DNA from: Alistipes megaguti | GTDB taxonomy: Bacteria; Bacteroidota; Bacteroidia; Bacteroidales; Rikenellaceae | DNA length: 64,000 bases | Direction: 5' to 3' | Assembly (NCBI RefSeq): GCF_900604385.1 | Contig: NZ_LR027382.1 | Location: 2,519,001-2,583,000 of the forward strand | Part shown: in pieces, positions 1 to 8,993 of the stretch | How the letters are laid out: each line of letters starts with the position of its first letter | Position numbering within the stretch: the stretch's first letter is position 1 | The notes under the pieces: generated by a model | What the model was told of the DNA's origin: nothing | Database searches by the model: none | Seen by the model: only the letters and a program-made list of their open reading frames with translations | Translations under genes and position numbers: made by a program

Positions 1-417
1 TCGGCCGCCACGCACAAGATTGTCCTCGAAAATCCCGATTCGATCTCGCGCGTGGTGCTCGAGAAGGGGCTCGATGCCGGTACGGCCTTCGAAATCCTCT
101 CGATCGACATCGCCGACATCGACGTGGGCAAGAACATCGGCGCCCAGTTGCAGATGGACCAGGCCCAGGCCGACAAGAACATCGCCCAGGCCAAGGCCGA
201 GGAGCGGCGTGCCATGGCCGTGGCTCTGGAGCAGGAGAACCGTGCCAAGGCCCAGGAGGCCCGTGCGAAGGTGATTCTGGCCGAAGCCGAGGTGCCGCTG
301 GCCATGGCCGAGGCGTTCCGCAACGGAAACCTCGGAATCATGGACTATTACCGCATGAAGAACATGATGGCCGATACGCAGATGCGTGAGACCATCGCCC
401 GGCCGGAGAAGAAATAG
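1..417 (+). CDS. floA: Flotillin-like protein FloA, C-terminal part (5' end outside window)
   Basis: The reading frame is open from base 1 and gives the last 138 residues. The Ala/Glu/Gln-rich stretch (for example QMDQAQADKNIAQAKAEE) and the short tail ending MADTQMRETIARPEKK match bacterial flotillin-like FloA proteins of the UPF0365 family. The N-terminal membrane anchor and SPFH domain lie outside the window. FloA scaffolds membrane microdomains, and the visible part would form the cytoplasmic coiled coil that oligomerises. A GC-rich hairpin with a T run follows the stop, so this gene ends its transcript. The family call is firm; the exact role in this organism is inferred. Confidence 0.9.
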   Translation, partial: SAATHKIVLENPDSISRVVLEKGLDAGTAFEILSIDIADIDVGKNIGAQLQMDQAQADKNIAQAKAEERRAMAVALEQENRAKAQEARAKVILAEAEVPLAMAEAFRNGNLGIMDYYRMKNMMADTQMRETIARPEKK

Positions 418-442
418 ACGGCTTTGTTGACGGAATGGTATC

Positions 443-468
443 GGGGCGCTGCGGCGCGCCCCTTTTTT
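443..468 (+). terminator. Rho-independent terminator after floA
   Basis: GGGGCGC at 443-449 pairs with GCGCCCC at 456-462 and is followed by six T. It lies between the floA stop and the esterase gene. It therefore argues against an upstream TTG start at 424 for the esterase, because that start would place the hairpin inside the coding region. Confidence 0.85.
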
Positions 469-495
469 GAATTCGGGACCCGAACAGCAAACACA

Positions 496-1317
496 ATGAT
501 GAAGCGAATTCTTTTTCTGGCGGCAGCCCTTCTGATCGGGGTGGCCGCCGAGGCTGCGCGGATTGATACCGTGGCGGTCTTCAGCACCAAAATGCAACGT
601 GAAATTCCGACCGTGGTGGTCCTTCCCGATGCGGCCGGCGAGGGGCATCGCCTCCCGACGCTCTATCTGCTGCACGGTTACGGCGGATCGCACCTCTCGT
701 GGCTCGGAATCACCGATCTGCCGCGTCTGGCCGACGGTTTCGGTATGATTCTGGTCTGCCCCGACGGCGAAAACAGCTGGTACTGGGACAGTCCGCTTGA
801 TCCCCGCTCGCAGTTCGAGACCTTCGTCGCGCAGGAGCTGGTCGACTGGATTGATGCCCGCTATCCGACCTTGCCCGTGCGTGAAAAACGGGCCATCACG
901 GGTTTGAGCATGGGTGGCCACGGCGCATGGTGGATTGCACTGCACCATCGGGACCGGTTCGGTGCGGCGGGTTCCACCTCGGGAGGTGTGGATATCCGTC
1001 CCTTCCCCGATTCGTGGGAGATGAAGCGGCAGCTGGGCGAAGAGAAGGAGTTCCCCGAACGCTGGCGCGACCACACGGTGATCGAACAGGTCGACAGCCT
1101 GAAAAACGGCGATCTGGCCCTGATCTTCGATTGCGGGTACGAGGATTTCTTCTATGAGGTGAATCTGAATCTGCACAAGAAGCTCCTCGATCTGGGCATC
1201 GGTCACGACTTTCAGGTGCGGCCCGGGGCGCACAATGCGGCCTATTGGGCCATTTCGCTCCCCTCGCAGATGCTCTTCTTCTACCGTTATTTCGATCCCC
1301 GGGCGCTGAAAAAGTGA
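496..1317 (+). CDS. Secreted alpha/beta-hydrolase esterase (FrmB/esterase D-like)
   Basis: The 273-residue protein starts with a signal peptide (MMKRILFLAAALLIGVAAEAA). An esterase-D-type alpha/beta hydrolase follows: the LYLLHGYGGSHLSW oxyanion region at about residues 57-70 and the nucleophile elbow GLSMGGHG at about 135-142. The acid is probably the Asp of LIFDCGYEDFF and the base the His of RPGAHNAAYW near the C-terminus. Such proteins hydrolyse short acyl, acetyl or feruloyl esters, often on polysaccharides, in the periplasm or at the surface. ATG 496 is preferred over TTG 424 because of the signal peptide and the intervening terminator. The substrate cannot be read from the sequence. 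Confidence 0.85.
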   Translation: MMKRILFLAAALLIGVAAEAARIDTVAVFSTKMQREIPTVVVLPDAAGEGHRLPTLYLLHGYGGSHLSWLGITDLPRLADGFGMILVCPDGENSWYWDSPLDPRSQFETFVAQELVDWIDARYPTLPVREKRAITGLSMGGHGAWWIALHHRDRFGAAGSTSGGVDIRPFPDSWEMKRQLGEEKEFPERWRDHTVIEQVDSLKNGDLALIFDCGYEDFFYEVNLNLHKKLLDLGIGHDFQVRPGAHNAAYWAISLPSQMLFFYRYFDPRALKK

Positions 1318-1393
1318 TCCCCGGAACGGATCCCGGGGAGCACTGAAATCCGGACGGCCCCGCTTTCGGCCGTCAAGGTGCGCTGCATACGGG

Positions 1394-2179
1394 CTACGGA
1401 ACGGGAACGGCCTCCCGTTCGGTGAGCGGTTCGGACGTCTCCTCCGGTGCCGCATCGAGGTGATCCTGCCACTTGATGGAGGCGTGGGTGCCGTCGCAGT
1501 AGGGCTTGTTGGCCGACTGGCCGCAGCGGCACAGCACCATGCGGTTGCGGATCTCGTAGGTTTGCCCCGTCTGGCGGCGCAGTGGAATGCCGCCCCGCAC
1601 CCACAGCCCGCCGCTGGAGCCGATGGCCGGATCCTCGATCAGCCCCAGACTCGGTTCGAAACGAAACTCGTAGGGACGTCCCGAATCGCGATCCCAGGCC
1701 ATCAATCGTCCGCCGGGACACATCGAGGCGGCCCGGATAGCCAGGCGGCGCGAGGTCGGATCGCTGGACCGTTCGGTCAGCGCCCAGGCATCTCCCGAGG
1801 CGTGGCAGAAGCGCGCGAAGACACAGTATTGCGCATTGTCGCTCATGGCGAGGGTCTCGCCGCGGATCTCCTCCGAATGGGCCAGCAGCGGTTCGTCGCG
1901 GGCCGTGAGTGTCGGGTCCCAGCGGGCTGACGTATGGCTTCCGTCGCAATAGGGCTTGTGCTTCGAGGCTCCGCAGCGGCACAGGACCGTGGGTTCCGAA
2001 GCGGTCGGAAAATGACGCCCCGGCAGAAAGTACCAGCTTTCGTATTCGGCATTGAGCATGATGAACTGCGTGGCCAGCGGCGGTCGGCCGTAGACCAGAT
2101 AGGGGCCCTTCTCGCTCACGGTGATCGAGTAACGGTCGTCGGCCTGACGGCTTCCGGTTTCAATTTTCGGTGTCGACAT
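1394..2179 (-). CDS. Double CDGSH iron-sulfur domain protein
   Basis: This 261-residue protein carries two CDGSH-type 2Fe-2S sites: CRCGASKHKPYCDGSH (ligands C67, C69, C78, H82) and CRCGQSANKPYCDGTH near residues 221-236. Between them lies a cysteine-bearing segment with CVFARFCHASGDAW and a following MCPGG, typical of the Fer4_19-like region in these fusion proteins. CDGSH clusters (mitoNEET family) are redox-active and labile, with roles in iron or redox homeostasis. No signal peptide is seen, so it is probably cytoplasmic. It converges with the esterase and diverges from the lipoprotein gene at 2322. The physiological partner is unknown. Confidence 0.9.
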   Translation of the reverse strand: MSTPKIETGSRQADDRYSITVSEKGPYLVYGRPPLATQFIMLNAEYESWYFLPGRHFPTASEPTVLCRCGASKHKPYCDGSHTSARWDPTLTARDEPLLAHSEEIRGETLAMSDNAQYCVFARFCHASGDAWALTERSSDPTSRRLAIRAASMCPGGRLMAWDRDSGRPYEFRFEPSLGLIEDPAIGSSGGLWVRGGIPLRRQTGQTYEIRNRMVLCRCGQSANKPYCDGTHASIKWQDHLDAAPEETSEPLTEREAVPVP

Positions 2180-2277
2180 ATACTATATGCTTTTGGAATT
2201 CGTTAGTCTTTCGGCGGCAATAATTGTTCCGGATGCAAAAATCGCCGCTGTCGTGTGGGATTTGTCCCGCTTTTTGG

Positions 2278-2285
2278 TATCTTTG
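2278..2285 (+). promoter_or_regulatory. Bacteroidota -7 promoter element of the FISUMP lipoprotein gene
   Basis: TATCTTTG matches TAnnTTTG and sits 36 bases before ATG 2322. A TTTG at 2261-2264 is closer than the usual -33 spacing, so only the -7 box is claimed. Confidence 0.6.
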
Positions 2286-2321
2286 CAACGGTTTTTGGAA
2301 TTGAAATTCAGTAAATACACG

Positions 2322-3749
2322 ATGAATATGAAAAGATTCGCCGGGTGGTGTTGTGTGCTGGCCGCCGCCCTCTTCATCTCGTGCGGCAAGGACGATGTGA
2401 CCGGGTCGCTTGCGTTCGACGAACCCGCCATCTTCTTCTCCGAGGGGGATACCGAGCCCGTGACGGTCCACTTTACGGCCTCGAACCTCGATACCTTCTC
2501 CATCTCGAGCAAACCGACCGGGTGGGACAATGTCGTCGTCAACAGCGCGGCCATGACCGTTACGGTTACTCCGCCGTCGACCTTCGACGAGGAGGATGTC
2601 AAAACCGGTACGGTGACGCTGAGCGGGTCGGGCCGCGACGGTGCCGCCGGCAGCGCTTCGATCTTCGTCGGGGTGGTTGCCCGGCAGGATCTCTCGGCGC
2701 AGCGGGCCAACAGCTACATCGTCTCCCAGAAGGAGACGAACTACCTGCTTGACGTCATGCACCGTCCCGACGACGCTTCGCTGGCAACGGCCTCGGTGGG
2801 CGTGGTGTGGCAGAGCGCTTCGAGTCTGATCCAGTATGTGACGCTCGACAACGGCAAGGCCTCGTTCTACGTCGGTGCCGACAGCAATGACGAAACGACG
2901 ATCAAGTCGGGCAATGCCGTGATCGGTGCCTATGATGCCTCCGGAGCGCTGCTCTGGAGCTGGCACATCTGGGTGACCGCGTACGATCCCTCGGCGGCAG
3001 CCGGCCAGCGGCTTTTCAACGGTTACACGATGATGGACCGCAACCTCGGAGCGCTGGCTTCGGGCAATGAATCGACGGACGATATCCGCTCTTCGTACGG
3101 ACTCTATTACCAGTGGGGCCGCAAGGATCCCTTCATCGGTCCGTCGACCTACAACTTTGCCAGCGGTACGGCCGCCACGATGTATAACGGCAGCAATGTA
3201 AGCCTTTCGGCGACTCCGGTGGAGACGAGTTCCTCGAACGGAACGGTGGATTACGCACGGCTTAATCCGCAGCTCTTCCTGAAGGGGGGCGAGGCGTCGG
3301 AGTACGACTGGCTGTGGAGCCACGACGCCGCGCTGTGGACGGCTCCCGGCACGGCCAAGAGCCTCTATGATCCCTGTCCGGCCGGCTGGCGCGTAGCTCC
3401 GGCGGCTGCCTTTGCGGGACTGACGCCCGAGGCCGCCTCGCTGGAGTGGGCCAATACGAAATACAGCGTGACGCTGGCCAAAGACGGCGTTTCGTCGCTC
3501 TTCATGGGGGCCGGACAGCGCACCTATCGCGACGGCAAGTTCCAGAACTTCTATTTCACGGATGCCGATCCGAAGAGTACGCGTGCCGACGAGGCCCAGC
3601 CCTGGGTAGGTCTCTACTGGACGGCCGATGCGGCAGCGGACAACCTCTCCGCAGCGGTCTATTTCCACTACGGCAGTGCGGAGGCCGTTGAGGCCCCCTA
3701 CGCCCTGCGGCGTGCCGGTGGACTCCCGGTCCGCTGCGTGAAGGAGTAG
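2322..3749 (+). CDS. Surface lipoprotein with FISUMP-type C-terminal domain
   Basis: The 475-residue protein begins MNMKRFAGWCCVLAAALFISC, a lipoprotein signal with the lipobox cysteine just before GKDD. Residues of about 25-130 look like a BACON-like beta-sandwich. The C-terminal half has the hallmarks of the Fibrobacter succinogenes major paralogous (FISUMP) family as seen in Bacteroidota: MDRNLGA, GLYYQWGRKDPF, YDPCPAGWRV and a terminal LPVRCVKE. Such proteins are exported to the cell surface and their binding partner is unknown. ATG 2322 was chosen because the signal peptide starts there and a -7 box lies upstream; an in-frame extension to 2187 would run through the promoter. A strong terminator follows. 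Confidence 0.85.
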   Translation: MNMKRFAGWCCVLAAALFISCGKDDVTGSLAFDEPAIFFSEGDTEPVTVHFTASNLDTFSISSKPTGWDNVVVNSAAMTVTVTPPSTFDEEDVKTGTVTLSGSGRDGAAGSASIFVGVVARQDLSAQRANSYIVSQKETNYLLDVMHRPDDASLATASVGVVWQSASSLIQYVTLDNGKASFYVGADSNDETTIKSGNAVIGAYDASGALLWSWHIWVTAYDPSAAAGQRLFNGYTMMDRNLGALASGNESTDDIRSSYGLYYQWGRKDPFIGPSTYNFASGTAATMYNGSNVSLSATPVETSSSNGTVDYARLNPQLFLKGGEASEYDWLWSHDAALWTAPGTAKSLYDPCPAGWRVAPAAAFAGLTPEAASLEWANTKYSVTLAKDGVSSLFMGAGQRTYRDGKFQNFYFTDADPKSTRADEAQPWVGLYWTADAAADNLSAAVYFHYGSAEAVEAPYALRRAGGLPVRCVKE

Positions 3750-3805
3750 TTTCGGCCGCAGAGGGGCTCGCAGGTGCGGATACCCCGGCAGCCAGACCCT
3801 CAATA

Positions 3806-3842
3806 GAGCCGGTCCCCGTTGAGGGGACCGGCCTCTTTTTTT
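3806..3842 (+). terminator. Rho-independent terminator after the FISUMP lipoprotein gene
   Basis: GAGCCGGTCCCC pairs with GGGGACCGGCCTC (one bulged base) across a five-base loop, followed by a run of T. Confidence 0.9.
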
Positions 3843-3948
3843 TCCGACGCAGAGGCGGAGGAGCGGTTGTGCAATCTGTCAGGGGGATTCCGGCGTCGAC
3901 CCGGAATTTCGGTACGACACTTGCAAGGATTCTCGAAAATCTTTGCAC

Positions 3949-5151
3949 ATGGAAATCAAAACAGGTAAAGGGTCCATTCCGCTCGTCGTGCTGCTGGCCA
4001 TCTGGTCCGTATCGGCCATCGCTTCGCTGCCCGGACTGGCCATCTCGCCCATTTTGGGCGATCTGAACAAGGTATTTCCGAAAGTGACCGATCTGGAGAT
4101 CCAGATGCTGACGTCGCTGCCGTCGCTGCTGATCATCCCCTTCGTGTTGCTGTCGGGCAAACTCTCCGAAGGTCGCGACAAACAGCGGATTCTCGCCGTC
4201 GGACTGTCGATCTTCTTTCTGAGCGGCGTGGCCTGCCTCTTCCTGCGCAGCATCGTCAGCCTGATTGTCGCCAGCTGCATCCTCGGCATCGGCGCCGGGA
4301 TGGTCATCCCCCTTTCCACGGGGCTTGTCGTCGAGTACTTCACGGGCGACCGGCGTGTGCGGCAGCTGGGTTACAGCTCGGCGATCAACAACCTGACGCT
4401 CGTCGTAGCCACCGTGGTGACGGGTTATCTGGCCAATGTCGACTGGCACCTCCCCTTTCTGGTCTATACGCTGCCGGGGCTCTCGCTGGTCCTGTCGTTC
4501 TTTCTGCGGCGCCGTCCTCCCGAGCCCGAACCCGCCCGGAGCATCCAGCTGCGCAACAAACGCATCGATTGGCGGAAACTTGTCGGCCTGATGCTCTTCT
4601 ACTTCTTCATCACCTATGCCGTGCTGGCCATCGTCTACTACGCATCGTTCCTGATCGACGATTACCGCATCCGCAACTCTTTCTCCGGGGTGCTGATCGC
4701 ATTGTTCTTTCTGGCCATCATGCTGCCGGGACTCTTTGTCGACCGCATCATCCGGCGGCTCCGATCGTGGGTCAATTTCGTCGCGCTGCTCTCGGTGGCT
4801 GCCGGACTGCTGTGTCTGGGGCTCTTCCGCAGCGAAGCGATGCTCGTCGTCGGGGCGCTGCTGGCCGGTTACGGCTACGGCATCATGCAGCCCGTCATCT
4901 ATGACAAGGCCGCTACGATCGCTCCGCCGCGATCGGCTACGCTGGCCCTCTCATGCGTCATGGCGATGAACTACCTGGCGGTGATGATCTGCCCCTTCGT
5001 CGTGGATCTCTTCCGCGATCTCTTCCACACGCACGGCGAACGGTTCCCCTTCCTGTTCAATGCCGTGCTGGTGGCGGTCATGGCCGCCGTGACGTGGATG
5101 CGCCGTGCGGACTTCACCCTCGGATTGGGCGAGGAGTACTACCGCGACTGA
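3949..5151 (+). CDS. Major facilitator superfamily transporter
   Basis: This 400-residue protein has about twelve hydrophobic segments in two bundles joined by a basic loop (RRRPPEPEPARSIQLRNKRI, about residues 186-205). The loop between helices 2 and 3 reads LSGKLSEGRDKQRIL, the usual MFS motif-A region. It is an inner-membrane secondary transporter of the drug/sugar antiporter type. The substrate cannot be predicted. ATG 3949 is preferred to TTG 3943. A box resembling -7 (AATCTTTG, 3938-3945) ends only three bases before this ATG, so the mRNA could be leaderless. It is a single-gene unit flanked by the terminator at 3806-3842 and the convergent hom gene. Confidence 0.85.
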   Translation: MEIKTGKGSIPLVVLLAIWSVSAIASLPGLAISPILGDLNKVFPKVTDLEIQMLTSLPSLLIIPFVLLSGKLSEGRDKQRILAVGLSIFFLSGVACLFLRSIVSLIVASCILGIGAGMVIPLSTGLVVEYFTGDRRVRQLGYSSAINNLTLVVATVVTGYLANVDWHLPFLVYTLPGLSLVLSFFLRRRPPEPEPARSIQLRNKRIDWRKLVGLMLFYFFITYAVLAIVYYASFLIDDYRIRNSFSGVLIALFFLAIMLPGLFVDRIIRRLRSWVNFVALLSVAAGLLCLGLFRSEAMLVVGALLAGYGYGIMQPVIYDKAATIAPPRSATLALSCVMAMNYLAVMICPFVVDLFRDLFHTHGERFPFLFNAVLVAVMAAVTWMRRADFTLGLGEEYYRD

Positions 5152-5268
5152 TGCTCCCGGGGGTGGCGACCCGAAAAAGAGAGATCCGGGATGCCAATTC
5201 TTCTGCCTCTGTTCTCTCTGCTCTTTCTGTTCTCTTTCTCTCAGCTCTTCCTGCCCCCCCCCTCTTGA

Positions 5269-6477
5269 TCAGTCGCGGTCGAGGAAGAAGATCGGAATGT
5301 TGGCCAGGAAGACATCCTTGCCCGAGAGCTGCGGGCGTTTGGCGATCAATTCGCTCAGCAGGATGTCGCCGATGACGTAGTTGCTCTCCTCGCTGATGAA
5401 CTGCTCGTGGATTTTCGTGAAGTGAAGGATCTGCCGGACGTCGGTTTCGCGGTAGCGGGCGTAGATCTTCAGCTGGATGTCGGTCGTGTATTCGGGCTTC
5501 TCGATGTAGTTCATCTTCTTGTACTCGTAGCGGTAGTTGTGCTGCCGGGCCATGATGTCGCTCAGGATCGACGAGGCTGTCGGAAGGCTTCCGGCCCCCT
5601 TGCCGAACATGAACTGGCGGTCGTAGCACTCGCCGCGGATCACCACGCCGTTGTACTCGTCGTCGACGCTGTAGATGTACTTTGACGGGGTGACGAACTC
5701 CGGCATGACGAACATCGTGAAGTGCTCGTCGCTCACCTTGACGACCTGTGCCACCAGTTTGATCTTGACGTTCTTTTCGCGGGCGTAGCGGATATCCGAG
5801 TCGTGGATCGTCGAGATGCCGTAGGTGAAGATCCGCTCCGGGGCGACGTACGTTCCCAGGGCGTGGACCGTGATGATGACCAGTTTGAAGAGCGAGTCGT
5901 AGCCCTCGATGTCGAACGACGGGTCACTCTCGGCAAACCCCAGCGCCTGGGCCTGAGCCAGCGCCTGGGCGTAGGAGTCGCGGTGGTCGAAGACCCGCGA
6001 GAGGATGTAGTTCGACGAACCGTTCAGAATGCCCTTCACCTCGAGTAGCAGGTCGTTGTCGTAATACTCCTCGAGGTTGCGGATCACGGGGATCGAACCG
6101 CACGACGAGGCATCGTAGAGCAGCGCCACGCCGCGCGTCTTCTGAATCTCGATCAGTTCCGGAAGGTGGTGGGCCAGCATCGTCTTGCTGCCCGAAACGA
6201 CCGGAATGCCGCGCAGCATGGCCCGTTTGACAATCCGGTAGGCCGCCTCGGCATCGTTGATCACCTCGACGACCAGATTCACGTTCTGGTTGTCCAGAAT
6301 GTCGTCCACCGACGAGGTGAAGAGCTCCGGATCGACTTCGATCTTGCGGGGTTTCTGCGGGTCGCGCACGCAGATCTTCACGATCTCGGCGTGGGCGTTC
6401 TTCGATTTGCGCACCACTTCGTAGATGCCCTGTCCGACGACGCCGAATCCGAACAGTCCGATTTTGATTTTCGTCAT
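5269..6477 (-). CDS. hom: Homoserine dehydrogenase
   Basis: The 402-residue protein has an N-terminal NAD(P)-binding fold (IGLFGFGVVGQG, residues 6-17). The homoserine dehydrogenase catalytic domain includes KGILNGSSNYIL and GYDSLFKLVI. It reduces aspartate semialdehyde to homoserine, the branch point to methionine and threonine. It is monofunctional: no aspartokinase domain is fused. The family often ends in an ACT domain, but the C-terminal 80 residues (RQILHFTKIHEQF onward) are only weakly ACT-like. It is the last gene of the metY-metX-hom operon, 40 bases behind metX, and so should be controlled by the Met/Cys leader at 8928-9032. Confidence 0.95.
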   Translation of the reverse strand: MTKIKIGLFGFGVVGQGIYEVVRKSKNAHAEIVKICVRDPQKPRKIEVDPELFTSSVDDILDNQNVNLVVEVINDAEAAYRIVKRAMLRGIPVVSGSKTMLAHHLPELIEIQKTRGVALLYDASSCGSIPVIRNLEEYYDNDLLLEVKGILNGSSNYILSRVFDHRDSYAQALAQAQALGFAESDPSFDIEGYDSLFKLVIITVHALGTYVAPERIFTYGISTIHDSDIRYAREKNVKIKLVAQVVKVSDEHFTMFVMPEFVTPSKYIYSVDDEYNGVVIRGECYDRQFMFGKGAGSLPTASSILSDIMARQHNYRYEYKKMNYIEKPEYTTDIQLKIYARYRETDVRQILHFTKIHEQFISEESNYVIGDILLSELIAKRPQLSGKDVFLANIPIFFLDRD

Positions 6478-6517
6478 AGCCGTATTTGTTTTTTGTTTGT
6501 TGATCAGAGAGGTTGTA

Positions 6518-7534
6518 TCACGGCTCCGCCTCGAAGGGGCGCAGCAGCGCGTTGAGTTGTTCGTATTCGACCAGAAAGCCGTCGTGACCGAACGGCGAGT
6601 CGATCTCTCCGTAACGGCTTCCGGGGATCCGGCGTTGCAGGCGCCGCATCTCGGCCGGGGTGAAGATGATGTCGGTCGTGATCCCGACGATGAGCGTCCG
6701 GGCCCGGATCCGCCCGAGGGCCGCCTCTACCCCGCCTCGTGCGTATCCGACGTCGTGCGTGTCGAAGGCGTCGAGGATCACGTGGTACGAATAGGCGTTG
6801 TAGCGCCGGCAGAGCTTCTCGCCCTGGTATTGCTGATAGGTACAGGCGCGATGGTTTTCGGGCGACTCCTCGCGGTCCTGCTGCGTGAGGTTGTAGCCTT
6901 CGGGGCCGCGGTAGCTCAGCAGCCCCAGGGCCCGGGCCGTGGCCAGCCCCTTCATGCCGGCATCGGGGCGCTCCTGGCCGTAGGTTGCGTCGGCCTCGAG
7001 GACCATGCGCTGCGTCTCGTTGATGGCGATGTTCCAGGGCGAGGCCTTGGCATCGGTGGCGATCAGCACCAGCCGCTCGATCCGTTCCGGCTCCCCGACG
7101 GCCCACTCCACGGCCTGGAATCCCCCGACCGAACTCCCCACCAGCAGTGCAATCCGTCCGATGCCGAGTGCGTCGGCCAGCAGGCGGTGGGCCCGCACCA
7201 TGTCGCGGATCGTGACGTGCGGAAAGCTGCCGTACCAGGGACGGCCCGTCGCCGGATTCACGTGCAGCGGCCCGGTTGTGCCGTAGTGCGAGCCGAGGAT
7301 GTTGGCACAGACCACGAAGTAACGGTCCGGGTCGAGAAAACGCCCCTGCTCCACCGTGTGAGGCCACCAGTCGGCCACCTCCGAATTGGCCGTCAGCGCA
7401 TGGCAGACCCATGCGACGTTGTCGCGTGCGGCATTCAGCCGGCCGTAGGTGTGGTAGGCGATGCGCAGTTCGGGCAGCACAGCGCCCGATTCGAGTCGGA
7501 AGGGCCCGGGGGCCCGATAGATCGTCGGTTCCAT
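6518..7534 (-). CDS. metX: Homoserine O-acetyltransferase
   Basis: This 338-residue alpha/beta hydrolase-fold enzyme transfers acetyl from acetyl-CoA to homoserine in methionine synthesis. Visible landmarks are NVAWVCHALTANSEV near residue 39, the nucleophile elbow LVGSSVGGFQ with Ser135, the Asp-bearing strand LIVGITTDIIFTP, and the catalytic His in SPFGHDGFLVE near the C-terminus. The family is usually 340-380 residues, so it is full length. It lies 22 bases downstream of metY and 40 bases upstream of hom in the same operon. MetX and succinyl-specific MetA-like variants of this fold are hard to separate by eye; acetylation fits the adjacent O-acetylhomoserine enzyme. Confidence 0.93.
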   Translation of the reverse strand: MEPTIYRAPGPFRLESGAVLPELRIAYHTYGRLNAARDNVAWVCHALTANSEVADWWPHTVEQGRFLDPDRYFVVCANILGSHYGTTGPLHVNPATGRPWYGSFPHVTIRDMVRAHRLLADALGIGRIALLVGSSVGGFQAVEWAVGEPERIERLVLIATDAKASPWNIAINETQRMVLEADATYGQERPDAGMKGLATARALGLLSYRGPEGYNLTQQDREESPENHRACTYQQYQGEKLCRRYNAYSYHVILDAFDTHDVGYARGGVEAALGRIRARTLIVGITTDIIFTPAEMRRLQRRIPGSRYGEIDSPFGHDGFLVEYEQLNALLRPFEAEP

Positions 7535-7556
7535 CGTGAGGCGTTTCGGCGTGCGG

Positions 7557-8843
7557 TTATTCGACGTGGGTGAAGGCCTGCTCGAAGTCCTCGATCAGAT
7601 CCTCGACATTTTCGAGTCCGACCGAGATGCGCAGCATCGTCGGCGTGACGCCGGCGGCCGCCAGATCGGCCTCGCTCAACTGCTTGTGGGTCGTTGAGGC
7701 GGGATGGGTCACTACGGTGATCGAGTCGCCGATCATCGTCATGTTGGCTGCCAGGCGGAGCGACTCGACGAAGCGCACGGTGCTCTCCAGCGTTCCCTGC
7801 AGCTCGATGGTGAAGACCGCCGACGACCCGAAGCGGTAGTATTTGCGGGCGTTGTCGTGGCTCGGATGGGTGTCGAAACCCACGTAGCTGACCGTGCGCA
7901 CCTTCGGGTGGAGGCGGCAGAATTCGGCCAGCCGGCGCGTCGATTCGACCTCCTGACGCACGCGCAGCGAGAGGGTCTCCAGACCGATCAGCATCAGGTA
8001 CGAATCGAACGGCGAGGGGCAGCACCCCATGTCGCGCAACCCGTCGACGCGGCACTTGACGATGAAGGCCGCCGCACCGAACGCCTCGTGGAGATTCAGC
8101 CCGTGGTAGCCTTCCGAAGGTCCGTCAATCTGCGGGAACTTGCCGTTGGCCCAGTTGTAGTTGCCGCCGTCGACGATCACGCCGCCCATCGACGTCCCGT
8201 GGCCGTTGATCCACTTCGTGGCCGAGTCGACGACGATGTTGGCCCCCCACTCGAAGGGATTGCACAGGTAGCCCGCCGCGCCGAACGTATTGTCGACCAC
8301 CAGCGGCACGTCGCGCCGCCGCGCCAGTTTGCCCAGCGCCTCCAGATCCGGCACGGCACAGGTCGGATTGCCCATGCTCTCGACGTAGAGGGCCTTCGTG
8401 CGATCGTCGATCAGCGCCTCGAACGACGCGGGATCCTCGCTCGGAGCGATGCGGCAGTCGATGCCCAGCCGGCGCAGCGTGATGCGGAACTGGTTGTAGG
8501 TGCCGCCGTAGAGGAACGGCGAGGTGACGATGTTGTCGCCCTCCCCGGCCAGCGAGAGCACCGTGACCAGAATGGCCGACATGCCCGACGAGACGGCCAG
8601 CGCCCCGACGGCACCGTACAGGGCGGCGATGCGCTCCTCGAAGGCTGCCGTCGTGGGGTTCTGCAGCCGGGTGTAGATATTTCCGGCTTCGCTCAGTTCG
8701 AAGAGCCGCGCCGCATGGTCGCAGCTGCGGAAACGGTAGGCTGCCGTGGGCCAGATGGCTATTCCGCGCGAACCGGTCGGTTCGTCGGGGTTGAGTCCGG
8801 CATGGATCTGCCGGGTCTCGAATCGGTACTTTCGCGTATCCAT
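7557..8843 (-). CDS. metY: O-acetylhomoserine sulfhydrylase (PLP enzyme)
   Basis: The 428-residue Cys/Met-metabolism PLP enzyme carries YTRLQNPTTAAFEERIAALYG, SSGMSAIL and VDNTFGAAGYLCNP. The PLP lysine is in VVDSATKWINGHGT (Lys210), and the domain ends in the family signature DLIEDFEQAF. It makes homocysteine directly from O-acetylhomoserine and sulfide. Its length (about 425-430) and long Gly-rich loop fit MetY rather than MetB/MetC, which are nearer 390. It is first in the operon and begins 28 bases after the attenuator T-run, so it is the gene directly exposed to attenuation. Confidence 0.94.
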   Translation of the reverse strand: MDTRKYRFETRQIHAGLNPDEPTGSRGIAIWPTAAYRFRSCDHAARLFELSEAGNIYTRLQNPTTAAFEERIAALYGAVGALAVSSGMSAILVTVLSLAGEGDNIVTSPFLYGGTYNQFRITLRRLGIDCRIAPSEDPASFEALIDDRTKALYVESMGNPTCAVPDLEALGKLARRRDVPLVVDNTFGAAGYLCNPFEWGANIVVDSATKWINGHGTSMGGVIVDGGNYNWANGKFPQIDGPSEGYHGLNLHEAFGAAAFIVKCRVDGLRDMGCCPSPFDSYLMLIGLETLSLRVRQEVESTRRLAEFCRLHPKVRTVSYVGFDTHPSHDNARKYYRFGSSAVFTIELQGTLESTVRFVESLRLAANMTMIGDSITVVTHPASTTHKQLSEADLAAAGVTPTMLRISVGLENVEDLIEDFEQAFTHVE

Positions 8844-8870
8844 TTCAATTGACGTTTGATAGCGGTTTTA

Positions 8871-8902
8871 CAAAAAAAATCCGACTTTCTTCAAAGCCGG
8901 AT
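8871..8902 (-). terminator. Attenuator terminator in the metY leader
   Basis: On the minus strand ATCCGGCTTT (8902-8893) pairs with AAAGTCGGAT (8888-8879) over a GAAG loop, with one G-U pair, followed by a run of T. It lies between the leader peptide stop and the metY start, so it can stop transcription before the operon. Confidence 0.88.
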
Positions 8903-8993
8903 CATATCGTTTCTGCACACGAAAAGGTTACACCCGGCTTGCTCGGCTGCACATGCACATGACCATCATCGTCGTCGAGGAGGTGTCGACGAC
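8879..8993 (-). promoter_or_regulatory. Transcription attenuator with competing hairpins (metYX-hom leader)
   Basis: Three elements are visible in the leader RNA. A perfect 8-bp hairpin (GTCGTCGA at 8993-8986 with TCGACGAC at 8978-8971) lies inside the peptide gene just before its Met codons and could act as a pause hairpin. AAGCCGG (8940-8934), after the Met/Cys codons, is complementary to CCGGCTT (8900-8894), the left arm of the terminator, and so forms an antiterminator. A ribosome stalled at codons 22-25 leaves AAGCCGG free. A ribosome reaching the stop at 8928-8930 covers it and allows termination. The pairing is seen in the sequence; the mechanism is inferred from amino-acid leader attenuators. 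Confidence 0.8.

Noticed and set aside
2160..3803. Minus-strand frame of 547 codons opposite the FISUMP lipoprotein
   Set aside because: Arg-rich shadow translation; the plus strand has signal peptide, promoter and family motifs.
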